Shown: piece after piece, positions 55,346-62,041 of the stretch
Numbering within the stretch: position 1 is the first letter of the stretch
Layout of the letters: every line of letters starts with the position of its first letter
Source of the DNA: CAVWCQ01 sp963753545
Lineage (GTDB): Bacteria > Chloroflexota > Anaerolineae > Aggregatilineales > Aggregatilineaceae
Reading direction: 5' to 3'
DNA: 64,000 nt
Assembly (NCBI GenBank): GCA_963753545.1
Contig: CAVWCQ010000011.1
Coordinates: 744,001 to 808,000 of the forward strand
Made by a program: the position numbers and the translations under genes
Notes under the pieces: generated by a model
Databases searched by the model: none
What the model was told of the DNA's origin: nothing
What the model saw: only the letters and a program-made list of their open reading frames with translations

Positions 55346-56599
55346 CTATGAGAGTGGCAGGCTGATAATAAAGGTACTGCCGTGATTTAGTCCTTCGCTC
55401 TCGGCCCAGATTTTCCCGCCGTGCGCCTCGACCAATCCCTTCGCAATCGCCAATCCCAGGCCCATGCCGCCGTGCCGCCGCGTCATATGATCCTCGACCT
55501 GGTGGAATTCTTCGAAGATGCGCGTCATCTGATCCTGTTGCAGCCCGATTCCGGTATCTTTGACCACGATCCAGACCGCTTTTGGTTTGCGCGCAGAGGT
55601 AAACAGAATCTCGCCGCCGCTGGGTGTGAATTTGATCGCGTTGTTGAGCAGATTGGTAACGGCCATTCCCAATTTAATGCGGTCTACAACGACCACAAGG
55701 CCCATATCAGGCGTATTGACCTTTAATGTGTGCCCCTTAGCCGCTGCCATGCTTTCAACGTCAGCCTGGGCCGCCTGGAAAATTGCCGCCAGTGGAATGT
55801 GCTCTTTCGCCAACTCAGTTTCGCCCATCTTCAGATAACGAAGATTGGTCATATCCTCGATCAGGTTGCGCATGCGCAGCGCGCTGTTGAGCACGTGTGT
55901 TGCATGTTCACTGACCTCTTCCTGCGCGTCTTCCTTCAGAAAGGTAGCATATCCCAGAATGACACTGAGCGGTGTTCGCAGTTCATGCGAAGCAATGGCG
56001 ATAAAATCATTTTTCAGTTTATCAAGCTGATCGAGTTCGTTAAAAGCTTTCTGAAGTTGTTGGACCAACCGCGCGTTTTCGATGGCGACGGCAGCCTGAG
56101 AAGCCAGCACCAGCATATTGCGCCGGTCATCCTCGGTCCATTTGCCGACCTTTTTGTTGACAGCTTCCAGCACGCCAATGGGCTGATCTTTATAGCGCAT
56201 GGGAACGCCAATCAGCGAGCGCGTATCGAAACCGCTCTGATCATCCGTCCGGCGGTAATGGCGCGGATCGTTGGAGACGTCGTCCAGGACAATCGCCCGG
56301 TTTTCGCGCAAAATCGCACCAGCCAGCGAGCCTTCGAGCGGAACGGGAATATTCATCAGATCTTTGGCGACAGGGCTGGTTGTTGTCGCCGCGACAAAAT
56401 GCAGCAGGTTGCTGTTCCGATCATAAAGCATGACGGAGGCGGATTCGGACCCGGTAATTTCAGCCGCATAATCCATAATGACACTAAGCAGGGGGCGCAG
56501 GTCCAACGTGGAGTTAATGACTAGGCTGACATCAACCAGCCGGTTTAGCCGCTTGATTTCTTCTTCATAAGCCATCGATGTTTTATTTGGTTCGATCAT
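55346..56599 (-). CDS. GAF-domain sensor histidine kinase
   Basis: 417 residues from the ATG at 56599 (MIEPNKTSMAYEEEIKRLNR), preferred over an in-frame GTG at 56614 because GGGGGA lies at proper distance. Domains: coiled coil (5-25), GAF (about 28-175; SESASVMLYDRNSNLLHFVA and DTRSLIGVPMRYKDQPIGVL), HisKA with His at about 205 (IASHELRTPLSVILGYA), HATPase_c with NLLNNAIKFT, DTGIGL, FEEFHQVE and GMGLGLAI. Cytoplasmic, no adjacent response regulator. It flanks oriC on the left. Confidence 0.93.
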   Translation of the reverse strand: MIEPNKTSMAYEEEIKRLNRLVDVSLVINSTLDLRPLLSVIMDYAAEITGSESASVMLYDRNSNLLHFVAATTTSPVAKDLMNIPVPLEGSLAGAILRENRAIVLDDVSNDPRHYRRTDDQSGFDTRSLIGVPMRYKDQPIGVLEAVNKKVGKWTEDDRRNMLVLASQAAVAIENARLVQQLQKAFNELDQLDKLKNDFIAIASHELRTPLSVILGYATFLKEDAQEEVSEHATHVLNSALRMRNLIEDMTNLRYLKMGETELAKEHIPLAAIFQAAQADVESMAAAKGHTLKVNTPDMGLVVVVDRIKLGMAVTNLLNNAIKFTPSGGEILFTSARKPKAVWIVVKDTGIGLQQDQMTRIFEEFHQVEDHMTRRHGGMGLGLAIAKGLVEAHGGKIWAESEGLNHGSTFIISLPLS

Positions 56600-56663
56600 T
56601 GCTATATCCCCCACAAATCTATTGCTGTGCTTAATCGTACTCCATCCTTTTTGGGACAGCTAG

Positions 56664-56776
56664 TTATCCACAATCACCCGCGCGCTACTACTATTTTTTT
56701 GATCTCTATAAGGAGAGGATCTATATAGGTATAGTAGTAGTAGGGACTGTGGATATGTGGATAACTTTGTGGATAA
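56664..56776. promoter_or_regulatory. Mirror-image pair of DnaA box / GC / DnaA-trio unwinding modules
   Basis: On plus: TTATCCACA (56664-56672), GC-rich ATCACCCGCGCG, CTACTACTA (56685-56693), then T7. On minus: boxes (56776-56768, 56764-56756 and 56756-56748), GTCCC, CTACTACTACTA (plus TAGTAGTAGTAG at 56732-56743). Both point into the same AT-rich core at 56694-56731. Each half matches the layout of the Bacillus basal unwinding system (box, GC patch, repeated 3'-GAT-5'). Confidence 0.7.
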
Positions 56777-56804
56777 CTCGTTTGCCCACAGGTAGAAAAT
56801 GGAT

Positions 56805-56828
56805 AGGACCCCCATATCTGGCGGTCCT
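56805..56828. promoter_or_regulatory. oriC dyad a: AGGACCCCCATATCTGGCGGTCCT
   Basis: A 24-base palindrome with two mismatched pairs (AGGACC outer arms, CCA/TGG inner arms). Its reverse complement recurs as 20 identical bases at 56998-57017, so the two form a long inverted repeat around the middle of oriC. Confidence 0.75.
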
Positions 56829-56967
56829 GATCCACCTCACCCCCCACATATTTCCCACATGAATCCCAAAGACGTATTTCACCTCAAAAAAGTTATCCAC
56901 ACAGATTGTGGATAACTCAAAAAGTTATCCACAATGGCATAAAAGAACGAATTTTTAACAAAATTCT

Positions 56968-57019
56968 ACCCCCAGATATACGGTTTGATTTTAGAGTAGG
57001 ACCGCCAGATATGGGGGGT
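56968..57019. promoter_or_regulatory. oriC dyads b and c
   Basis: b: ACCCCCAGATATACGGT (56968-56984), half of the consensus well kept. c: AGGACCGCCAGATATGGGGG at 56998-57017, the reverse complement of dyad a over 20 bases. They lie 31 bases apart. Confidence 0.7.
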
Positions 57020-57244
57020 GCGATTCGGTGGGATTCAGCGGGTAATAGTATGCCAATGACAATCCACATCTTATCCACACGTTATCCACATGTTATCCAC
57101 ATACATCGATTTTTCATAAATTTAGAATAAATTCCTTAATCGAAAAAATGGCAATGTGGGATAATTATGGGAGTTTAACGACACCTGTATGGACTCAAAT
57201 GGGAATAACTTTGTGGATAACTCGAATTGGCGGGGGATTTGTGC

Positions 57245-57273
57245 CAACAAAAACGCCGCGTTAATCGCGGCGT
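57245..57273 (-). terminator. dnaA terminator
   Basis: On minus, ACGCCGCG-ATTAA-CGCGGCGT (57273-57253) is followed by TTTTGTTGG, 28 bases after the dnaA stop. Confidence 0.88.
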
Positions 57274-57301
57274 GTGGATAGACTTCGGTAAAAGAGGCAG
57301 A

Positions 57302-58714
57302 CTAGTTGAAATATAACTGGCGGCGGATAAAACTCACCTCGCGTTTGAGTTCGTCGTCCTGTTCGACTTCCTCCGCGATCTTCTGGTAGCCGTGCAGTAC
57401 CGTGCTGTGATCGCGTCCGCCCAGTGCATCCCCGATCTGTGGCAGCGTCGCGTCGGTTTCTTCGCGGGCGAGGTACATGGCAATCTGCCGCGCTCGGACG
57501 ATATCCTTGGTGCGCTTTTTGCTCATCAGATCATCGAGCGAAAGCTGGTGATACGATGCTGCCGCTTCGAGCACCTGCCCCAGGTTTGCCGTTCCCTTCC
57601 GTACCGGCTCAGCCCCGCCCTTCTTCTTGAAGAGCACCATCTGAGCCAGGGTGATGGTGAGCGGCTGTTTGCTGAGATGTGCGCGCGCCAGCACCTGTGT
57701 CAGCGCGCCTTCCAGTTCGCGGATGTTGCTGGTAACCGTTTCAGCCAGCATCCGTGCGACATCCTCCGGCAGCGGTTTGCCCTGCGCCGCCGACTTGCTC
57801 TCCAGAATTTCAATCCGAGTTTCCAGTTCAGGCGCATGAATATCGGCTTGCAGCCCGCCTTCAAAGCGGGATAACAGGCGCTCGTCCAACTTCGCGATTT
57901 TGCTCGGCGGGCGATCCGCCGCAACCACAATCTGGCCGTTCTGGGTGAAGATGGCGTTAAAGGTGTGGTAGAACTCCTCTTCGGTAGCTGTTTTGCCCGC
58001 CATAAACTGGAAGTCATCAACCAGCAGCACGTTGGTGCTGCGGTATCGTTCGCGGAATTCCTCCATCTTGTGGGCACGGATTGCCATGACCAGTTCGTTC
58101 ATAAAGGATTCCGCTGTGATATACATCACGGCGTGTCCCTGGTCCTGGCAGGCATGCCCGATAGCCTGAAGCAGATGGGTTTTGCCCAGCCCTACCCCAC
58201 CGTAGATATACAGGGGGTTGTAACTGCCCAATGTTTCCCCGATTGCCTGGGCAGCCGCGTGAGCAAAATCATTGCTTGGCCCAACGATGAAGTTCTCGAA
58301 AGTATAACGTTCATTGAGCGGTGTGTGGAACGCGTTATTATGGCGGGCCGTGCGGCGGCTCAAACCGCTGATGCGCGGATCCCATTCCGAAAGCTCGGCC
58401 TCGTCGATACTTTCTGGCTCGGTTGCCCACAACGTGCCGGGTTTGCGTTCGACCTGCTGCTCGTTCGAGAGATAAACGATGTAGTTGATTTGCACCGAGC
58501 GGTTAAAAATGCTGCTCAGCGTTTGTTTGACCAGATGATTAAGGTGCTTTTCGATCCAGTCTTTAGCGTAAGCGTGACGCACCCAAATCGTAAATTCGCC
58601 ATCCTCATACGCCATCAACTCTGCCCCCTTGAGCCACGTATCAAAGGTGGCTCGGCTGAGTTGTAGCTGAAGTTGGCCGAGTGTGGCTTGCCATGCTTCT
58701 TTTGCAGTTAGCAT
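57302..58714 (-). CDS. dnaA: DnaA, replication initiator
   Basis: 470 residues with all four domains. Domain I (1-85; WQATLGQLQLQLSRATFDTW), linker II (about 86-135), AAA+ domain III with Walker A YGGVGLGKTHLLQAIG (about 170-183), Walker B VLLVDDFQFMAGK, sensor RLLSRFEGGLQADIHAPELE and domain IV with KRTKDIVRARQIAMYLARE and the DNA-binding signature ALGGRDHSTVLHGYQK. ATG at 58714. It lies beside oriC, with its 3' end towards the boxes. dnaN does not follow it, unlike the common dnaA-dnaN order. Confidence 0.98.
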   Translation of the reverse strand: MLTAKEAWQATLGQLQLQLSRATFDTWLKGAELMAYEDGEFTIWVRHAYAKDWIEKHLNHLVKQTLSSIFNRSVQINYIVYLSNEQQVERKPGTLWATEPESIDEAELSEWDPRISGLSRRTARHNNAFHTPLNERYTFENFIVGPSNDFAHAAAQAIGETLGSYNPLYIYGGVGLGKTHLLQAIGHACQDQGHAVMYITAESFMNELVMAIRAHKMEEFRERYRSTNVLLVDDFQFMAGKTATEEEFYHTFNAIFTQNGQIVVAADRPPSKIAKLDERLLSRFEGGLQADIHAPELETRIEILESKSAAQGKPLPEDVARMLAETVTSNIRELEGALTQVLARAHLSKQPLTITLAQMVLFKKKGGAEPVRKGTANLGQVLEAAASYHQLSLDDLMSKKRTKDIVRARQIAMYLAREETDATLPQIGDALGGRDHSTVLHGYQKIAEEVEQDDELKREVSFIRRQLYFN

Positions 58715-59048
58715 CTGTAAGGCCTCACTCTGTCCGACAAAAAATAATGCAGCGGCGCTCAGGCAGATAAGTCTGCCTGTTCGGGATTAAAAATGTGCAA
58801 AATGTTTAACGATCACGGATGGTGATAATGTCAGAGCAGTGATTCTGCGGTCTTTGTGGTTGACTGAGAAATATCACCCTGACTCCAAGGTAAAACCATT
58901 TTAACAAAGAGTCGTTCCAGACTCAATCAAATTCGGGCCTCCAACCTTAAAGAATTCAATTTTTTAAGATTTGGTTTTGGGGACTCAAGATTAAAATTTT
59001 GCAAAACCTGAAAGAGGAGTTGCTTGCAATGAGTCGTAGGTTCCATAA

Positions 59049-59095
59049 CCGCCATATCTGGCGGCTCAAATGTTCGACAGCCCTATATCTGGTGG
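59049..59095. promoter_or_regulatory. dnaA-upstream dyads d and e
   Basis: d: CCGCCATATCTGGCGG (59049-59064), a palindrome with one central mismatch. e: GCCCTATATCTGGTGG (59080-59095), whose right half matches. Start-to-start distance is 31 bases (three helical turns), similar to the 30-32 base spacing of the other pairs. Confidence 0.7.
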
Positions 59096-59247
59096 TTTGG
59101 GCCAATTTGGGCAACTCGTCAAAATCCGAACCTTAAATTTTCCAGAACGCGCGAAAATTTTAAGGTAGCGATTCCAAACCCGCATTTGTGAATCAGGACG
59201 GTTTTCACGCGTTTTGTAAGTGTTATCTGAATGAATACCGGAATCAA

Positions 59248-59272
59248 AACCGGCATCTTGGGGATGCCGGTT
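59248..59272 (-). terminator. Stem-loop after the unknown gene at 59.3 kb
   Basis: AACCGGCATC (59248-59257) pairs with GATGCCGGTT (59263-59272). On minus it continues TTGATT. It lies 20 bases after the stop codon. Confidence 0.7.
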
Positions 59273-59291
59273 GATGATTTTCATTGCTGAT

Positions 59292-59945
59292 CTACCCACC
59301 CTGGCGGGCTTCACCAGGGAGTCCAAAGATATAAGCCTGCCGTTTAGGATCGAGTGCTGACGCCAATGCAGTTTCAGCCCGGATATTCCAGGTCGTGAAA
59401 ATATCTTTGACAAAGCTGTGCAGCAGCTCTATTGCCAGCCCATCAAAATCGGTGTTCTCAATATCCGCCTGCTGCTTCGGCCAGCCATAGCCCCAGGCAA
59501 ACCACGCCCCGTCCTCAAAGATAATAAAATCGTAGAATGCCCGGCCTTGGGGATCATCCGTCAAAAAGACGGCGATACGCGCGCATGGCTCCTTGAACAG
59601 GGCATTGGAAATGACTGCCTCATCCTTGGCATTGGGCCTGGCAAGCCCCATGAGTGGAACGAGGATGATACTCCAGTCTTCAATGAAAACTTGAAGCGCC
59701 TCGCGTCCATTTCCGGCGGGATGCGCTATCCGGCGAGATTTACCCATCCCAATAACCTGCTGTTCCTGGAGTTCCGCCAGAGCGTTTTCCAGAGCGGCAA
59801 ATAGCTGGCCTGAGAATACCTTCAGATTTTCATTCAGCGCCGCTTGCAGTTGTTCCCGGTCATTCATCATCTGAATGACCTGCTTCTTTAATCGTTCCCG
59901 ATGTTCCGCGTCCACACCTTTACTCCTGGATGCATCTTGACTCAA
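59292..59945 (-). CDS. Unknown conserved-looking protein
   Basis: 217 residues, probably from TTG 59945 (MSQDASRSKGVDAEHRERLK). The first 65 residues are helical and charged, with coiled-coil character (HRERLKKQVIQMMNDREQLQ). The rest is a mixed alpha/beta domain with PLMGLARPNAKDEAVISNAL, CARIAVFLTDDPQGRAFYDF and IIFEDGAWFAWGYGWPKQQA. I do not recognise the family. It follows the aminotransferase by 35 bases on the same strand and has its own terminator. Confidence 0.65.
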   Translation of the reverse strand: MSQDASRSKGVDAEHRERLKKQVIQMMNDREQLQAALNENLKVFSGQLFAALENALAELQEQQVIGMGKSRRIAHPAGNGREALQVFIEDWSIILVPLMGLARPNAKDEAVISNALFKEPCARIAVFLTDDPQGRAFYDFIIFEDGAWFAWGYGWPKQQADIENTDFDGLAIELLHSFVKDIFTTWNIRAETALASALDPKRQAYIFGLPGEARQGG

Positions 59946-59980
59946 CGCGGATTCTGGATCAAAAGTCTGGGCTTGCCAAC

Positions 59981-61141
59981 TTAGCCATGCCGCTGCATAA
60001 AGCGGTGCATGCGCTCCAGAGCTTCTTCGATCTGCTCGTAGGCGGTTGCATAACAGGCCCGCACGAAACCCGCGCCGCAGTCACCAAAGGCTGTGCCGGG
60101 AATGACGGCAACCTGTTCTTCTTCCAACAGTTTTTCGGCGAAGGTCTGTTCATCCATCCCCGCCGCTTTGACATTGGGGAACGCATAAAACGCGCCGAGT
60201 GGTTCAAAGCAGGTCAGCCCCAGTTCGTTGAACCCTTTGACGATCAGGCGGCGGCGGCGATCATACTCCAGGCGCATGCGCTCGACATCCTCATCGACGG
60301 AAAGCAGCGTCTCAGCGACAGCCATCTGTGCGGCGGTCGGGGCCGACATAATCGTATATTGGTGGACTTTGCGCATGGCGTTGATCAATGCAGCCGGGCC
60401 TACCGCATACCCCAGCCGCCAGCCGGTCATGGCATGGCTCTTGCTGAATCCGCCGAGCACCAGTGTCCGCTCCCGCATATGGGGCAGCGTGGCGAAGTGT
60501 GTGTGTTTCACCCCGTAAACCAGCCGGTCGTAAATCTCGTCGGAAATGACCATCAGATCGTGTTTTTCGGCTACCGCGGCAATTTCGGCCAGCCGTTCAG
60601 GAGTCATCACCGCCCCGGTTGGATTGTTCGGATATCCTAACAAAATCGTCTTAGAGCGCGGCGTGATTGCGGCCTCAACCTCGGCTCCGGTCACCTGGAA
60701 GTTGTTTTCAACAAGTGTATTGATCACCACCGGAACGCCGCTGGCAAAGGAAACTTCAGGCGTATAGGCGACGAAGCTTGGCTGAGGGATGATCACTTCA
60801 TCGCCAGGGTTGAGCGTAGCCGTAAAAGCCAGGTAGAGAGCTTCGCTGACGCCAACGGTCACCAGGACTTCATGTTCCGGGTCGTATTCGATTCCGTACA
60901 GGCGCTGGAGATAGGTGACAATAGTTTTGCGTAGTTCAAGGGTTCCACTGTTGCTGGTATAGTGCGTATGGCCATGTTCCAGCGACCGAATGCCAGCATT
61001 CAAAATCGCTTCAGGGGTGACAAAGTCGGGTTCGCCAATGCCCAACGAAATAACATTGCTCATCGTGGCACTGATGTCAAAGAAGCGGCGAATGCCAGAA
61101 GGCGGTACAGACTGGACACGCTGTGAGACAAAATCACGCAT
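59981..61141 (-). CDS. PLP-dependent class I/II aminotransferase
   Basis: 386 residues from the ATG at 61141 (MRDFVSQRVQSVPPSGIRRF), which has GGAG upstream; earlier in-frame codons add a poorly conserved tail. Fold type I motifs: NVISLGIGEPDFVTPEAILN, HYTSNSGTLELRKTIVTYLQ, LLGYPNNPTGAVMTPERLAE (N-P-T-G), VISDEIYDRLVYG (PLP Asp/Tyr), the Schiff-base Lys in LGGFSKSHAMTGWRLGYAVG, and AVIPGTAFGDCGAGFVRACY (substrate Arg). Likely an aspartate/aromatic-type or broad-range aminotransferase; the amino donor cannot be fixed. Confidence 0.93.
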   Translation of the reverse strand: MRDFVSQRVQSVPPSGIRRFFDISATMSNVISLGIGEPDFVTPEAILNAGIRSLEHGHTHYTSNSGTLELRKTIVTYLQRLYGIEYDPEHEVLVTVGVSEALYLAFTATLNPGDEVIIPQPSFVAYTPEVSFASGVPVVINTLVENNFQVTGAEVEAAITPRSKTILLGYPNNPTGAVMTPERLAEIAAVAEKHDLMVISDEIYDRLVYGVKHTHFATLPHMRERTLVLGGFSKSHAMTGWRLGYAVGPAALINAMRKVHQYTIMSAPTAAQMAVAETLLSVDEDVERMRLEYDRRRRLIVKGFNELGLTCFEPLGAFYAFPNVKAAGMDEQTFAEKLLEEEQVAVIPGTAFGDCGAGFVRACYATAYEQIEEALERMHRFMQRHG

Positions 61142-61231
61142 ACGAGATAAATCTCCTGAATAAAGTCTATCGGTTCCTTCGAGTATATCAGCCCTTTTCG
61201 TTTTCGTGGATTGTATTGGTCCCACAAGGCT

Positions 61232-61316
61232 CTATCCACTTTTGCTTTTTTCTCTCTTGCGTTTCTCTCTTGTTTTTCCTTTGCGCTCTTTGCGGTAAAT
61301 CTTTTTTCTTTTTACA
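61232..61316 (+). repeat. Dispersed T-rich repeat
   Basis: TTTTGCTTTTTTCTCTCTTGCGTTTCTCTCTTGTTTTTCCTTTGCGCTCTTTGCGGTAAATC, one well-kept unit at the right plus a diverged one. It is the only copy on the right side of oriC and has the same orientation as those on the left. Confidence 0.78.
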
Positions 61317-61322
61317 AACAGT

Positions 61323-61351
61323 ACGGCGGACTCGCAGTCAGGGTCCGCCGT
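61323..61351 (-). terminator. Stem-loop after the unknown gene at 61.4 kb
   Basis: ACGGCGGAC (61323-61331) pairs with GTCCGCCGT (61343-61351); on minus ACTGTTTG follows. It lies 35 bases after the stop at 61386. Confidence 0.65.
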
Positions 61352-61385
61352 TGTTACATAATGACGTATCCAATTGAAGCGCGAA

Positions 61386-61820
61386 CTACAGCACCGGGTT
61401 CGCGATAGTATAGGCCAGGTCACGCGGGTTGCGGACCAGCAGGGGCGGCTCTGGCAGCCAGGGGTAGTAGACGACTTGCTGCGGCAGGGCGACAATAAAC
61501 TGCGAGGCTTCAACGCTCTCCATCAGGCCAAAGCCCCCTGCGCGCATGAATTCCAGAATCAGATGCAGCATATCCTCTGTCCACGCCTCGGGATCCAGGA
61601 ATATCTCCATCCGGTGAAAGGACCGGGCCCCATCCAGCCCAGGCGCATAAAGAACCAGTTGCCCGCCGTCAGCACAGGTTAACTCGTACCGGTCACGGCC
61701 CAGATCAACCACTTCGATAATGCGAGACGACTGCTCAAAAACCCGGCGCACTCCATCACGATTTCCGTTTGCGAAGTGCCCATCGGCGGCGTGACAGACC
61801 AAAATCATGTGACGCTGCAT
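61386..61820 (-). CDS. Unknown small protein
   Basis: 144 residues, ATG 61820 with AGGAGG upstream. The sequence has strands and a helix (HMILVCHAADGHFANGNRDG, SSRIIEVVDLGRDRYELTCA, EAWTEDMLHLILEFMRAGGF and VALPQQVVYYPWLPEPPLLV). No catalytic motif or membrane segment is seen. Its promoter region contains two dyads of the oriC family (61928-61946 and 61960-61979), so it may be controlled with replication. Confidence 0.65.
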   Translation of the reverse strand: MQRHMILVCHAADGHFANGNRDGVRRVFEQSSRIIEVVDLGRDRYELTCADGGQLVLYAPGLDGARSFHRMEIFLDPEAWTEDMLHLILEFMRAGGFGLMESVEASQFIVALPQQVVYYPWLPEPPLLVRNPRDLAYTIANPVL

Positions 61821-61927
61821 GAATGTTCGCCTCCTTAACCACTTGATATGGTGTAATGATAGCTCAATTGTTCTGTTAATTCAAATTCTTGTTGAGTGAA
61901 GATACACCCATTCTGAGGAGGTTTCGC

Positions 61928-61979
61928 ACCCCTATATCTGGGGGGTAGGAGAATCAATTCACCCCCAGATCTGGGGGTG
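61928..61979. promoter_or_regulatory. Dyads f and g upstream of the 61.4-kb gene
   Basis: f: ACCCCTATATCTGGGGGGT (61928-61946), near-palindromic. g: CACCCCCAGATCTGGGGGTG (61960-61979), a perfect 20-base palindrome. Start spacing is about 32 bases. Both match the CCNCCATATCTGGNGG family found in oriC and upstream of dnaA. Confidence 0.75.
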
Positions 61980-62041
61980 AAAAATCGGTTTTGAAATGCC
62001 CGAAAAAAAGGACTCGGCACGGATCCGGCAGCCCGTTTTTT

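Larger units (their letters stand above)
56640..57250. other. oriC: Chromosomal replication origin (oriC)
   Basis: Ten exact DnaA boxes (TTATCCACA or complement) start at 56664, 56756, 56768, 56893, 56907, 56925, 57071, 57082, 57093 and 57212, and several one-mismatch boxes accompany them (56748, 57273). The boxes at 57071, 57082 and 57093 are spaced exactly 11 bp, and CAATCCACA at 57060 continues the phase. AT-rich stretches lie at 56694-56730, 56935-56968 and 57103-57143. The region lies immediately downstream of dnaA, between dnaA and a histidine kinase, and also carries three copies of the CCAGATATGG-type dyad. Confidence 0.93.
58715..59291. other. Long spacer upstream of dnaA
   Basis: No gene recognised in 577 bases. 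It should hold the dnaA promoter. Visible elements: dyads d and e of the CCATATCTGG family at 59049-59064 and 59080-59095, AT-rich stretches around 58890-59000, and the terminator hairpin of the next gene at 59248-59272. No TTATCCACA box is seen here, so DnaA autoregulation through consensus boxes is not evident. Confidence 0.6.

Noticed and set aside
57060..57101. A CRISPR-like short regular repeat
   Set aside because: The units are 11 bases with no spacers and match the DnaA box.
56640..57250. A parS (ParB) site near the origin
   Set aside because: No sequence close to TGTTTCACGTGAAACA was seen; the dyads here are unrelated to it.
59066..59413. A gene in the spacer upstream of dnaA
   Set aside because: It overlaps the end of the unknown gene at 59292 in another frame, contains a terminator hairpin and has no motif.
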